Shown in pieces: positions 45,582-53,774 of a stretch of DNA of 64,000 nt. Position 1 is the stretch's first letter. Every line of letters starts with the position of its first letter. The notes beneath the pieces were generated by a model. That model did not search any database and had not been told where the DNA came from. It saw only the letters and a list, made by a program, of their open reading frames with translations. Made by a program: the position numbers and the translations under genes. Source of the DNA: a virus; the IMG/VR virus record IMGVR_UViG_3300042868_003730, positions 83,922 to 147,921 of that record; one strand, written 5' to 3'.

Positions 45582-47660
45582 TTGGAAGCGAAATCGTTAG
45601 ACCTCTTGAGCAAACTGATGGCCAACGAGAACATCACTGTTCTGCGCCAGAAAGTTCAGACAGCCTCTTTTGACCTGAAGAGCAGAACTCTCAGGTTGCC
45701 GACCCTCGTTGGAATGTCTCCTGCCGAAGAAACGGTAATGGAATTCCACGAGGTCGGGCATGCTCTGTTTACTGGCGAAGAGTACATAAATCTGGCCAAG
45801 AAACAAGAGAAAAAGAACTTCAGCTCCTACATGAACGTCCTCGAGGATGTGCGTATCGAGCGACTGATGAAGCAACAGTATCCTGGTTGCCGCAAGGACT
45901 TCTTTGCTGGCTACAAGGTGCTCAACGAGCGTGACTTCTTTGGCACTGCCAATCGCGATCTCAATGAGTATGGGATCATCGACCGCATCAACCTGCACTT
46001 CAAGGTAGGGTTCTCCTGTGGCGTAAAATTCACTAAGGAAGAGCGTGTATTCCTGACTGCTGCAGAAAACGCAGAGACTGTCGAGGACGTGTATGACCTC
46101 GCCCTGCGTATCTATGACTACGCAGCTACTGAGAAGAACAAAAAACAAGAAGAACAGGGTAACGACATCGAGTTCGGTGAAGGTGACTCAGATGAGTTCG
46201 GCGACGAAGAATATGATTTTGACTTCGACGACGATATGGTAGAGGAAGAAGACGCTGAGGACGCCGACCTGCCTCCGATGGATGATGGAGTCAATGAGGA
46301 GAAGGACGAAGAAGAAGCAGATGATGAAGACACTGCTCCTGCTCCTCAGACGCAGGACAGGTTCAATGAGAAGGTTCAGGCGAACACCAACGTTAATGGC
46401 TGGGACTTCATCTATATCGAACCAAAGAACTACTATGTGCCGAAGTTCATTGGGTACAAAGACATTGTGGCTGAATTCCGTGCTGCTGACTTCGGTGGTA
46501 TTGAGATGAGTTCATATCGGAAAGAGCAGTACGTAAAGTTCCGTGCTGCTAACCAGAAGTCTGTCTCGCACCTTGTTAAGGAATTCGAGATGCGTAAGGC
46601 TGCTCAGCGTTACTCGCGTACGCAGGTTGCCCAGACTGGTTCGTTGTCTATGAGCAAACTACACCAGTACAAGACCAGCGAAGATCTGTTCCGTAAACTG
46701 GACGTAATCACCGATGACAAGAACCACTCTTTCCTGATGCTTCTGGACTGGTCTGGTTCTATGCAGAACTACCTGCAGGATTCGTTGGGTCAGGTTATTA
46801 CTCTGGCATCATTCTGCCGCCGAGTGAACATTCCTTTCCAGGTCTGCGCATTCAGTGACTCTAGGAATGCAGATATTACCTACAATGAGAACAGCTTCGG
46901 GAAGTATAACGATGCAGTGAATGAGCCAGGTCAATTCGGTGTGATCAACGGAGATATGATCAATATTCTGAATTTCCTCGATTCGAAGATGAGCAACTCA
47001 GAATTTGATTTTGTTTGCGAAATGCTGTATACGTTTCGGTTTACGCAGTTCGCTGACTCTGCTCTGTCATTCAAGTATCGCCTCGGTGGTACTCCATTGA
47101 TCGAGTCAATTGCCTGGTTGTATGACTACATCGATGAGTTCAAGAAGAACACCAAGGCAGAGAAGATGACTGTGATTACGGTGACCGATGGCGAAGGTCA
47201 AGGTATTTCGTATAAGACTACTGATGCTACTTATTCGATGAAGAAGATGCTGCGTTGCCCTAAGACTGGTCGTGTGTATGCCTGCAATCATCGCACTGAG
47301 ACTCAGGGCAATATGATGGATATGATCAAGTATGCCAATCCAGATGTTCGATTCATTGGTTTCTTCATCGCTGGTGGTATCAAGAATGTTCGGAGCTTCA
47401 ACTATCAGAATAACATGAAAGTTTCGGATCCTGCAGTAGTTATGCGTAAAATGAACAAAGACTACTTCTTTGAGTATCCTTCGACTGGTTACCATAAAAT
47501 GTACATTATTCCCTCGCAGACTGGGAATATGGAGTTCAATACCCATGGGATTGACAAGGATATGTCTGCAGCGAGGATTGCGAAGTCTTTCAGCTCGTCT
47601 ATGACGTCGATTATCAAGAGTCGGGTCGTTCTGACGAAATTCATCTCCGAAATTGCTTGA
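45582..47660 (+). CDS. vWA-domain protein with HExxH motif (CobT-like partner of the AAA+ gene)
   Basis: 692 residues from a TTG start behind AAAGGAAAG; the next ATG is 36 bases later. Near the N-terminus EFHEVGHALFTG (His56, Glu57, His60) with a downstream LEDVRIE (Glu88) forms a zinc-metallopeptidase-like HExxH...E arrangement. Residues about 195-265 are extremely acidic. The C-terminal part is a vWA domain with MIDAS motif DWSGSMQ near residue 390 and VTVTDGEG. vWA proteins of this type pair with MoxR/CobS-like ATPases, and such a gene follows at 47,930. The pair likely remodels a protein target; metal-chelatase function is not implied. Whether the HExxH is catalytic is unknown. Confidence 0.75.
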   Translation: MEAKSLDLLSKLMANENITVLRQKVQTASFDLKSRTLRLPTLVGMSPAEETVMEFHEVGHALFTGEEYINLAKKQEKKNFSSYMNVLEDVRIERLMKQQYPGCRKDFFAGYKVLNERDFFGTANRDLNEYGIIDRINLHFKVGFSCGVKFTKEERVFLTAAENAETVEDVYDLALRIYDYAATEKNKKQEEQGNDIEFGEGDSDEFGDEEYDFDFDDDMVEEEDAEDADLPPMDDGVNEEKDEEEADDEDTAPAPQTQDRFNEKVQANTNVNGWDFIYIEPKNYYVPKFIGYKDIVAEFRAADFGGIEMSSYRKEQYVKFRAANQKSVSHLVKEFEMRKAAQRYSRTQVAQTGSLSMSKLHQYKTSEDLFRKLDVITDDKNHSFLMLLDWSGSMQNYLQDSLGQVITLASFCRRVNIPFQVCAFSDSRNADITYNENSFGKYNDAVNEPGQFGVINGDMINILNFLDSKMSNSEFDFVCEMLYTFRFTQFADSALSFKYRLGGTPLIESIAWLYDYIDEFKKNTKAEKMTVITVTDGEGQGISYKTTDATYSMKKMLRCPKTGRVYACNHRTETQGNMMDMIKYANPDVRFIGFFIAGGIKNVRSFNYQNNMKVSDPAVVMRKMNKDYFFEYPSTGYHKMYIIPSQTGNMEFNTHGIDKDMSAARIAKSFSSSMTSIIKSRVVLTKFISEIA

Positions 47661-47685
47661 CTTTTATTCAGTTTCGAGGTATAAT
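47657..47685 (+). promoter_or_regulatory. Strong early sigma70-type promoter
   Basis: TTGACT (47,657-47,662), 17 bases, TATAAT (47,680-47,685), overlapping the stop of the vWA gene. Near-duplicate of the promoter at 45,526. It drives the small gene at 47,714. Confidence 0.88.
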
Positions 47686-47713
47686 AACTTATCGAAACGG
47701 AAAGGAAAGAAAA

Positions 47714-47872
47714 ATGGAATACCAAGAGTTTGTTGTCTACGGTGATCATTGCTTGGCTGAGTTGGCTCTGTATGACTATAGCCTGGATCATCCAGACAGC
47801 TACAAGGATGCGAATCCTACTGCGGAACTTCATGGTTTCTTTCCTGCCTTTGTAGGCTATGACCTTGCTTGA
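47714..47872 (+). CDS. Very small early protein
   Basis: 52 residues starting at the ATG after GGAAAGGAAAGAAAA. Upstream codons in the frame overlap the promoter and are not used. Sequence: acidic/aromatic, MEYQEFVVYGDHCLAELALY and a C-terminal FFPAFVGYDLA. It is a single-gene early unit between two promoters, typical of host-takeover peptides. No family is recognised. Confidence 0.55.
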   Translation: MEYQEFVVYGDHCLAELALYDYSLDHPDSYKDANPTAELHGFFPAFVGYDLA

Positions 47873-47897
47873 CTTTTATTTGAAGTTCAGGTATAAT
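47869..47897 (+). promoter_or_regulatory. Strong early sigma70-type promoter
   Basis: TTGACT (47,869-47,874), 17 bases, TATAAT (47,892-47,897), overlapping the stop of the small gene and driving the CobS-like ATPase. Confidence 0.88.
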
Positions 47898-47929
47898 ATA
47901 TTATTGTTTATTTTGTGATGGAGTTTAAT

Positions 47930-49129
47930 ATGTGGCTTTCCCGATTCAATTCTCAAGAATTTGAGATTATCCGTAAGATGCGCCAGCTGGATACGGTGTT
48001 CTCTGAGACTGGCGAGTTCAAGCCAGCTCTGATCAAGACTGCGTGCGACGCTCTGGGTGTTCCCCCGAAGTGGTCTATTCGTGACAAGAGTCAACCTGTT
48101 AGCCGTGGAGTGTATCTTATGCATGGTGATAGTTCTGAGAATGCTGTGAAGCAATCTGAGCCAGAAGCAGCTCCTGCTATGATGGCTGCGGTCGAACGTA
48201 AGGTCGTTCCGTTCAAGCAGTCAGCTGTGCGTCAAACCCTGGTCGGCGCAGTCCCTCCAGTAGATCCTAAGTATGTTCCATTCGGTAATTACAAGAATAT
48301 TGAGAAGATCATCAAGTCGCGGAAATTCTTCCCTGTCTTGGTGACTGGTCATAGCGGCAATGGTAAGTCTACTACCATTATGCAAATTCACGCTAAGAAT
48401 GATATGCCTATCATTCGGCTGAATATGACCAAGCGCACCGATGAGGAAGTACTTATCGGTAGCAAGACCCTCGTAGATGGTAACGTCGTAGTTATCGAGG
48501 GTCCGATCCTGATCGCTATGCGTCAGGGTTGCACTGTGTTGCTCGATGAGGTGGATGCCGCTGAGAGCAATACGATTATGTGCCTCCAGTCTATCCTGGA
48601 AGGTAAGCCATACTACTTCGCTGCGATCGGCGAGTATATCAAACCAGAAGTTGGTTTTAACATTATCATGACTGCTAATACCAAGGGTCAGGGTTCAGAG
48701 GATGGTCGGTACATCGGTACCCAGATCCTGAACGAAGCCTTCCTTGAGCGAATCGCCTTTACCTTCGAGCAGGAGTTTCCTTCTCCTGCTGTTGAGAAGA
48801 AGATCGTGATGAACATCATGGAGGAGAATGGATGTGTTGATGAAAAATTCGCCGAAGAACTCGTCAAGTGGGCTGATGCGATTCGTCGGTCTTTCGCTGA
48901 TGGTGCTGTTGACAGTCTTATTGCTACTCGCCGTCTTGAGCATATCGTTCGCGGGTTTTCTCTGTTCAAAGATAAGAAGAAAGCAGTCGAGCTGGCAGTG
49001 AATCGTTTTGATTCTATGACCAAGCAGGCATTCTTCGAACTCTTCGATAAGATTAGTTCTGAGGATGTGGTTCCTGTAGTTTGTGCTGCTATTGACAGTG
49101 ATGTTGACCTTGACGCTCCTCCATTCTAA
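47930..49129 (+). CDS. cobS: CobS/MoxR-like AAA+ ATPase
   Basis: 399 residues starting at the ATG preceded by GGAG six bases upstream; GTG and ATG codons 12-15 bases earlier are less well placed. Walker A VTGHSGNGKSTT (about residues 137-148), Walker B CTVLLDEVDAAES, sensor FNIIMTANTKGQGSEDGRYIGT and arginine-finger region LNEAFLERIAF match the CobS-like ATPases common in cyanophages. Annotated there as CobS, its role in cobalamin synthesis is unproven; with the adjacent vWA protein it resembles MoxR-vWA remodelling pairs. Residues 80-115 are a Pro/Ala/Val-rich linker. Confidence 0.85.
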   Translation: MWLSRFNSQEFEIIRKMRQLDTVFSETGEFKPALIKTACDALGVPPKWSIRDKSQPVSRGVYLMHGDSSENAVKQSEPEAAPAMMAAVERKVVPFKQSAVRQTLVGAVPPVDPKYVPFGNYKNIEKIIKSRKFFPVLVTGHSGNGKSTTIMQIHAKNDMPIIRLNMTKRTDEEVLIGSKTLVDGNVVVIEGPILIAMRQGCTVLLDEVDAAESNTIMCLQSILEGKPYYFAAIGEYIKPEVGFNIIMTANTKGQGSEDGRYIGTQILNEAFLERIAFTFEQEFPSPAVEKKIVMNIMEENGCVDEKFAEELVKWADAIRRSFADGAVDSLIATRRLEHIVRGFSLFKDKKKAVELAVNRFDSMTKQAFFELFDKISSEDVVPVVCAAIDSDVDLDAPPF

Positions 49130-49131
49130 TC

Positions 49132-49455
49132 ATGCTTACATTTAACGATCTCTCCACTGCCCAAAAGAAATGGGTGTATATCGTGAATCACTTCCACCCA
49201 GAGGTGACTACTGAGATTACATTCAAGCAGATCAATGACTTCCATGAGGAGTTTATGGCTCTTCGCCAGAAAGATAAGAAGTATAAGGTCGGTCTCCCAC
49301 TCTGGTTGATTGGTCACAATACGATTCGTCGTGGTGTTTACTTCTTTCCTGCTGAGGCAAATACATTGGCTCCTGCTTCCTCGAGACCAGTTCCCGTGAA
49401 GACTGCTCTGCTCGAAGAATTTAAGCAGGAATTGATTAAATACGGTATAAAATAA
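49132..49455 (+). CDS. Hypothetical protein downstream of the CobS-like gene
   Basis: 107 residues, two bases after the ATPase stop. MLTFNDLSTAQKKWVYIVNH, then EITFKQINDFHEEFMALRQK and KVGLPLWLIGHNTIRRGVYFF. Mixed alpha/beta, no recognised domain. Co-transcription with the ATPase suggests a related function. A promoter follows. Confidence 0.55.
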   Translation: MLTFNDLSTAQKKWVYIVNHFHPEVTTEITFKQINDFHEEFMALRQKDKKYKVGLPLWLIGHNTIRRGVYFFPAEANTLAPASSRPVPVKTALLEEFKQELIKYGIK

Positions 49456-49456
49456 T

Positions 49457-49485
49457 TTTACTTATAAAGTAAACCACGCTATACT
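49457..49485 (+). promoter_or_regulatory. Early sigma70-type promoter
   Basis: TTTACT (49,457-49,462), 17 bases, TATACT (49,480-49,485), upstream of the small winged-helix-like gene at 49,564. Confidence 0.75.
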
Positions 49486-49563
49486 ATATCTTTGGTTGAG
49501 TAAGGTGTTCGGGCTTACTCTGTTAAAACCATTATCTCCCGAAAATTTTTGATTGGAAATTTT

Positions 49564-49818
49564 ATGACTAAAGCAAAGACCCCTAAGACCAAGACCGAAC
49601 AACTCCTGACCGCACTTCGCTCGGGCAAGGAACTGTCGGCAAAGGAAATCCAAAAGAAGTTTGGTTTCGCCAACCCATACCGCGCCATTGGTTATCTGCG
49701 TGAGAAGCGTGTCGCAGTGTTCAGTGATCCTGTTCCTATGCGCGATGGCACGACTGTCACCAAGTATAGCATCGGCGTTCCAACGAAGGCAATGCTCGCT
49801 ATGGGTTTCACGCAGTAA
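49564..49818 (+). CDS. Small winged-helix-like DNA-binding protein
   Basis: 84 residues from the ATG at 49,564. A basic N-terminus (TKAKTPKTKTEQLL) leads into a helix-turn-helix-like stretch: LRSGKELSAKEIQKKFGFAN followed by PYRAIGYLREKRVAVFSDP, where a wing would lie. This is the pattern of winged-helix domains that discriminate ligands or DNA. It could regulate early transcription. No exact family is assigned. Confidence 0.65.
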   Translation: MTKAKTPKTKTEQLLTALRSGKELSAKEIQKKFGFANPYRAIGYLREKRVAVFSDPVPMRDGTTVTKYSIGVPTKAMLAMGFTQ

Positions 49819-49834
49819 TTGAAGGGAAGCAACG

Positions 49835-50395
49835 ATGACTACAATCGGTAGAAAGTATGATAGCGGGAAGCCAGAGTTTTCGTTGCTTCCACCCTGGGCT
49901 CTTGAGTCCGTGGCGAAGGTTCTTACATTCGGTGCTGAGAAATATGATATTGACAACTGGAAGCATGTAAGCAATGGTGAATATCGGTATCGGAATGCTG
50001 CGCTCCGTCATATCAATGACTATGTCAAGGGTGAAAAGACTGATCCAGAGAGCGGATGTAATCACCTTGCTCACGCTATTTGCTGCCTTATGTTCATTCT
50101 GGATGCAGATGAATCTGGTCAAGCACTAGCACCAGCAGAGAATAAAGCAGCTGGTCCAAAGTGGTTTGATGTTTCGCAAATGAATATCAACTATGCATTC
50201 TCTACTCCTCCTGCGAAGGAAACTCTGTTTCCCTTTATTTCTGATGTATGCCTATCGCCTACTCAGGAGGTTATGAGGTATGATAGTGTAACTAGTAATA
50301 CAGATACATACAAAGCGAATTATGAGTTCCAGAATCGCAGTTCAGTTCATCTGGCTGGTATCGCTAGGCCAGTTGGCGCAGTTGGCGCAGAATGA
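49835..50395 (+). CDS. dATP/dGTP diphosphohydrolase-like (DUF5664) protein
   Basis: 186 residues, AAGGGAAGCAACG upstream. The N-terminal 95 residues (KYDSGKPEFSLLPPWALESV, VLTFGAEKYDIDNWKHV, RYRNAALRHINDYVKGEKTDPESGCNHLAHAICCLMF) match the MazG-like DUF5664 / dATP-dGTP diphosphohydrolase N-terminal family; the E...D and H-N-x-x-H motifs are the likely metal/nucleotide site. The C-terminal 85 residues are unrecognised. It likely hydrolyses purine nucleotides. No PurZ is present in the window, so Z-genome synthesis is not implied. Confidence 0.75.
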   Translation: MTTIGRKYDSGKPEFSLLPPWALESVAKVLTFGAEKYDIDNWKHVSNGEYRYRNAALRHINDYVKGEKTDPESGCNHLAHAICCLMFILDADESGQALAPAENKAAGPKWFDVSQMNINYAFSTPPAKETLFPFISDVCLSPTQEVMRYDSVTSNTDTYKANYEFQNRSSVHLAGIARPVGAVGAE

Positions 50396-50425
50396 AGTAA
50401 TCTGTAATTAAACAATAAGGAAAAT

Positions 50426-51085
50426 ATGAAAATTTCAAAAGAGACCGTGCAGATCCTGAAGAGTTTCAGCGGTATTAACTCAAACATTATGATTCGGCAA
50501 GGCAATCGTCTTGCTACTATTAGCCCACAGAAGAATGTGATGGCAGATGCTGCAGTTGCTGAGACTTTCCCAGCTGACTTCGGTATCTATGATCTTTCTG
50601 AGTTCCTCGGTGCGTTGTCGCTGTTCGATGATCCGGATGTTAGCTTCGAAGGTAAGACTGTCTTGTTGAGTGAAGGTAATGATAGCATTCGCTATTACGC
50701 AGCAGATACTTCTGTTCTGACCATTCCTCCGGAAAAGAAGATTACCTTTCCAACACCAGATGTTGATTTCGTTCTTCCTGCCGCTGTGCTTACGAAAGCA
50801 ATTCGTACTGCATCAGTTCTGAAGGCAGCAGATGTTAGCGTTGTTGGTGAGAATGGTGTTCTGAAGATTGTCGTCGGTGATCTGAAGAATGCGACTGCCA
50901 ACAGCTACAATGTTAATATCGGTTCTACTGATATTACTTTCCGAGCTAATCTGAAGGTCGATAACCTGAAGATGATTCATCAGGATTATGCTGTGTCAAT
51001 CTCTTCGAAGAAGATTAGTCGATGGGTCGCGACCAGTGGTGATATGACTGTGTTCGTTGCTCTGGAGAGTAGCTCGACGTTCTAA
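50426..51085 (+). CDS. 45: Sliding clamp gp45
   Basis: 219 residues (T4 gp45 is 228), with AAGGAAAAT before the ATG. It begins MKISKETVQILKSFSGINSN and includes FGIYDLSEFLGALSLFDDP and the C-terminal VALESSSTF, typical of T4-like clamps. It encircles DNA, tethers gp43 and, in T4, also activates late transcription. It is followed by gene 44 with a terminator/promoter region between them. Confidence 0.93.
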   Translation: MKISKETVQILKSFSGINSNIMIRQGNRLATISPQKNVMADAAVAETFPADFGIYDLSEFLGALSLFDDPDVSFEGKTVLLSEGNDSIRYYAADTSVLTIPPEKKITFPTPDVDFVLPAAVLTKAIRTASVLKAADVSVVGENGVLKIVVGDLKNATANSYNVNIGSTDITFRANLKVDNLKMIHQDYAVSISSKKISRWVATSGDMTVFVALESSSTF

Positions 51086-51091
51086 ATTATT

Positions 51092-51119
51092 TTGATTTGC
51101 AGGGCGACTGGCGTATGAT
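51092..51119 (+). promoter_or_regulatory. Possible promoter for gene 44
   Basis: TTGATT (51,092-51,097), 16 bases, TATGAT (51,114-51,119), preceded by AAATTATT. The -10 falls in the loop of the hairpin at 51,102-51,132. Weaker than the other early promoters here. Confidence 0.4.
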
Positions 51120-51137
51120 TGCACAGTCGCCCTTATT
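51102..51137 (+). terminator. Hairpin/terminator between genes 45 and 44
   Basis: GGGCGACTG - 13-base loop - CAGTCGCCC, a perfect 9-bp stem followed by TTATTTATT. It may attenuate readthrough from gene 45, allowing more clamp than clamp loader. Confidence 0.75.
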
Positions 51138-51153
51138 TATTATGGAGTATTGA

Positions 51154-52092
51154 ATGTCAGATATTAACATGATGGTTTGGTCTGAGTTCTATCGACCAAC
51201 CACTATTGAAGAGTGCATTCTTCCAGCTGAGACAAAGAAGTCTTTGATGGAAGCAATCGCATCTGGGAATGTTCCCCACATTCTTATGTATGGTCCAGCG
51301 GGTACGGGCAAGACTTCTGCCTGTCGTGCCATCGCTAATGCACTTGGTGCTGACCTAATGTATATCAATGCCTCTCTTGAGCGCAGTATTGATATTATTC
51401 GTAATCAGGTTGTTTCGTTTAGTTCCTCTGTGTCATTCTCTGGTGGTTTGAAGATCGTTCTCCTCGATGAGTTCGATGGTATGCCTCCACTTCAGCAGAA
51501 TGCATTGAAGGGTGTTATTGAAGAGTTCCCGAATGCCAGGTTCTTCTTTACTAGTAATCACGTAAATAAGATCATTGATCCGATCAAGTCTCGTTGTGTA
51601 AATATCAATTTCAAGATTGATAATGCAGAGAAGCCAAAACTTGCATCTAAATTCTTCAAGAGAGTTACGCATATCCTCAAGGAAAGGAATGTTGAGTTCC
51701 AGACGGATGTGGTCGCGGAACTAGTCACTAAATACTTTCCTGATTTCCGCCGAACTCTGAATGAACTTCAGCGTTATGCTATCAGTGGTAAGATTGATTC
51801 TGGTATTCTGTTGAATCATTCTTCTGAGACGTTCAAAGAATTGTTCAATGCGATTCGTGATAAGAACTTCAAGGATCTGCGTAAGTGGGTTGCTTCGAAT
51901 ACTGATATCGACCCACAGGTATTGTTTCGTGATATCTATGATAATGGAAATGATTTGTTCGAGCCGAACTGTCTACCATCGATCATTCTGATCTTGGCTG
52001 ACTATTCCTTTAAGGCAACCCACTCAGTTGATGCAGAGATCCTTGTTACTGCTGCGATGACTGAAATTATGATGATTGCGAAGTTCAAATGA
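51154..52092 (+). CDS. 44: Clamp loader ATPase subunit gp44
   Basis: 312 residues (T4 gp44 is 319). AAA+ motifs: Walker A MYGPAGTGKTSACRAI (about residues 48-60), Walker B KIVLLDEFDGM (DExD-type), sensor 1 FFFTSNH and the SRC motif KSRCVNI, which carries the arginine finger. It loads gp45 with gp62. Downstream order 44-(TM protein)-62-regA matches T4 apart from the inserted small gene. Confidence 0.94.
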   Translation: MSDINMMVWSEFYRPTTIEECILPAETKKSLMEAIASGNVPHILMYGPAGTGKTSACRAIANALGADLMYINASLERSIDIIRNQVVSFSSSVSFSGGLKIVLLDEFDGMPPLQQNALKGVIEEFPNARFFFTSNHVNKIIDPIKSRCVNINFKIDNAEKPKLASKFFKRVTHILKERNVEFQTDVVAELVTKYFPDFRRTLNELQRYAISGKIDSGILLNHSSETFKELFNAIRDKNFKDLRKWVASNTDIDPQVLFRDIYDNGNDLFEPNCLPSIILILADYSFKATHSVDAEILVTAAMTEIMMIAKFK

Positions 52093-52382
52093 TGGAAGTA
52101 CTTCTTTATTCTACAATTTTTATTATTGCTGTCGTCATACTTGAACGGTATGGGCAATACTGCTATAAACTTGGTGTGATGAGTTCAAAGGGTGCTCTGA
52201 ATATTCTTTGTGAAGAGACTAAGGATGGGTTTATCTTCTATAATCTATTGACAGAAACATTCATCTGCCAGTCAACTGCATATGATGAGGGTGTTACTAT
52301 GCTTAAACTAAAGCACCCATCTATTGACATTGTTGTTAGTATGGCACCTATGCGATCCAGGATAATTGATGAAACCATTTGA
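52089..52382 (+). CDS. Small one-TM protein inserted between genes 44 and 62
   Basis: 97 residues overlapping both neighbours (4 bases with 44, 14 with 62). An N-terminal hydrophobic helix (VLLYSTIFIIAVVILERYG) is followed by a soluble domain (GALNILCEETKDGFIFYNLL, FICQSTAYDEGVTMLKLKHP). No T4 equivalent is recognised at this spot. It may anchor something at the membrane; function unknown. Confidence 0.55.
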   Translation: MMEVLLYSTIFIIAVVILERYGQYCYKLGVMSSKGALNILCEETKDGFIFYNLLTETFICQSTAYDEGVTMLKLKHPSIDIVVSMAPMRSRIIDETI

Positions 52383-52755
52383 ATATGTCAACGCAATATG
52401 CGCATCAAGGGATGACTACTGGGAGGATGGTGTATCTGAATCTGAGTATGAGCCATTCCTAGTCAATCGTGCTCTCTCGCATCACTATGATACTGTGATG
52501 TATGCCCAGGAAATGAATGCCAGGTCGCACATAAGTAAGAAGATGCAGTATGACTTCCTACGTATCGGTGTTCAACCAAAGAAGAAGCGATTTGCGAAGT
52601 GGGATAAACAGAAAGATGAGAACATTGAGTTGATTCAGAAGGTATACGGAGTCTCATACAAGACTGCGATCTCCTATGCAGCTATATTAAATAATGATGA
52701 TTTAGAAAAACTAAAATCATCATTATGTAAAGGCGGATTGGGAAATGCAAAATAA
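52369..52755 (+). CDS. 62: Clamp loader subunit gp62
   Basis: 128 residues, shorter than T4 gp62 (187). The ATG at 52,369 is preferred to the TTG three bases earlier. Conserved start MKPFEYVNAICASRDDYWED, then FLVNRALSHHYDTVMYAQEMN and IGVQPKKKRFAKW match T4-like gp62. It lies between 44 and regA as in T4, and overlaps regA by 11 bases. Confidence 0.88.
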   Translation: MKPFEYVNAICASRDDYWEDGVSESEYEPFLVNRALSHHYDTVMYAQEMNARSHISKKMQYDFLRIGVQPKKKRFAKWDKQKDENIELIQKVYGVSYKTAISYAAILNNDDLEKLKSSLCKGGLGNAK

Positions 52756-53197
52756 TTATGCGTTAGATGTGTATGTAGAATGGACTCCGGAGAAAATGCT
52801 CGAGGTGAATATCACTGACCCAGATTCGTTTCTGAAGATCAGAGAAACTCTTTCTCGTATTGGTATCGCTAGTAAAAAGGACTTCATCCTTTATCCGTCT
52901 TGTCATATTCTACACAAAAGAGGGAAGTATTATATCGTTCACTTCAAAGAGATGTTTGCGCTTGAGGGTAAGCAAAGTGACATTACTGTTGAAGATCTTG
53001 TACGAAGAAATACCATTGCTAAATTGTTAGAACAATGGGGTTTATGTAAAGTTATTCAAGAAGATATTCCAACTACCAATATGTCAAACATTAAGGTAGT
53101 TCCTTACAAAGAAAAGAGTAAGTGGACTTTCAAACCAAAATTCATGATGCTGACAGACCGAATTAAACAACGTCAGAATCAAGAATCGGATGACTAA
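52745..53197 (+). CDS. regA: Translational repressor RegA
   Basis: 150 residues (T4 RegA is 122; here with a C-terminal basic extension of about 25 residues, SKWTFKPKFMMLTDRIKQRQ). Features include LEVNITDPDSFLKIRETLSRIG and YYIVHFKEMFALEG, LVRRNTIAKLLEQWGLCKV, typical of RegA. It binds ribosome sites of early mRNAs to repress them. It overlaps gene 62 by 11 bases, as expected for coupled translation. Confidence 0.92.
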   Translation: MQNNYALDVYVEWTPEKMLEVNITDPDSFLKIRETLSRIGIASKKDFILYPSCHILHKRGKYYIVHFKEMFALEGKQSDITVEDLVRRNTIAKLLEQWGLCKVIQEDIPTTNMSNIKVVPYKEKSKWTFKPKFMMLTDRIKQRQNQESDD

Positions 53198-53259
53198 TAT
53201 GTTGTCCGTATGCGCTCGCCGAAAGGGAGCATCCTCAAACTTTGCCGAAAGGGAAGAAA

Positions 53260-53736
53260 ATGACTGATTTACAAAAAGTGTTTGGTGATATCGTTCGTAG
53301 TAGCGTTGGTATGGAGAAGTTCATGGATGCGCATAAGCAAATTGCTGATGTTGCTTCTAAAATGAATTCTCACTTTCCAGCATACAATATCAAGAAGGTC
53401 GAAGAAAACAAATATGAAGTAGAACTTGCTATCGCTGGTTACACTATTAGTGATGTCTCGATTGAACTTGAGAAGAATGTATTGTCTATTCGTTCTGAGA
53501 AACAAGACCTAGGTGCTCTTGCTGATTCCTTTATCTACAAGGGATTCACCTACAAGGGTTTCAACCGATCATTTACTCTTGAAGATAATGTTCGTGTTGA
53601 AGATGCTGAGTTGGTTAATGGATTGCTTAAGATTTATCTTGAGCGTCTGGTACCAGAAGCACAGAAGGCGAAGAAAATTGATATTCGTCAACCTTCAGAG
53701 AAGTCTACAAAGACTGTTCTGAATGAAGATGTCTAA
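53260..53736 (+). CDS. Hsp20-family small heat-shock protein
   Basis: 158 residues from the ATG after GCCGAAAGGGAAGAAA; an upstream in-frame TTG is not needed. The alpha-crystallin core is visible: YNIKKVEENKYEVELAIAGY, VSIELEKNVLSIRSEK, FIYKGFTYKGFNRSFTLEDNV and NGLLKIYLERLVP. Phage Hsp20s of this type are common in T4-like cyanophages near regA/43, and may assist virion folding. The leader repeats GCCGAAAGGGA at 53,218 and 53,244, and a 22-codon ORF (53,199-53,267) overlaps the start. A terminator follows. Confidence 0.85.
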   Translation: MTDLQKVFGDIVRSSVGMEKFMDAHKQIADVASKMNSHFPAYNIKKVEENKYEVELAIAGYTISDVSIELEKNVLSIRSEKQDLGALADSFIYKGFTYKGFNRSFTLEDNVRVEDAELVNGLLKIYLERLVPEAQKAKKIDIRQPSEKSTKTVLNEDV

Positions 53737-53745
53737 AGAGTGAAT

Positions 53746-53771
53746 GATGGGCTGGTTTCCAGCCCATCTTT
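53746..53771 (+). terminator. Rho-independent terminator after hsp20
   Basis: GATGGGCTGG - TTT - CCAGCCCATC, perfect 10-bp stem followed by TTTCC, beginning 10 bases after the Hsp20 stop. Confidence 0.85.
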
Positions 53772-53774
53772 CCT

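Noticed and set aside
47930-49129. Reading the CobS-like gene as evidence for cobalamin synthesis
   Set aside because: Only the AAA+ ATPase and a vWA partner are present; no other cobalamin gene is visible and the pair fits a general MoxR-vWA type.
49835-50395. Z-genome (2-aminoadenine) system
   Set aside because: The diphosphohydrolase-like gene alone is insufficient; no PurZ is present and the polymerase is a T4-type family B enzyme rather than DpoZ.
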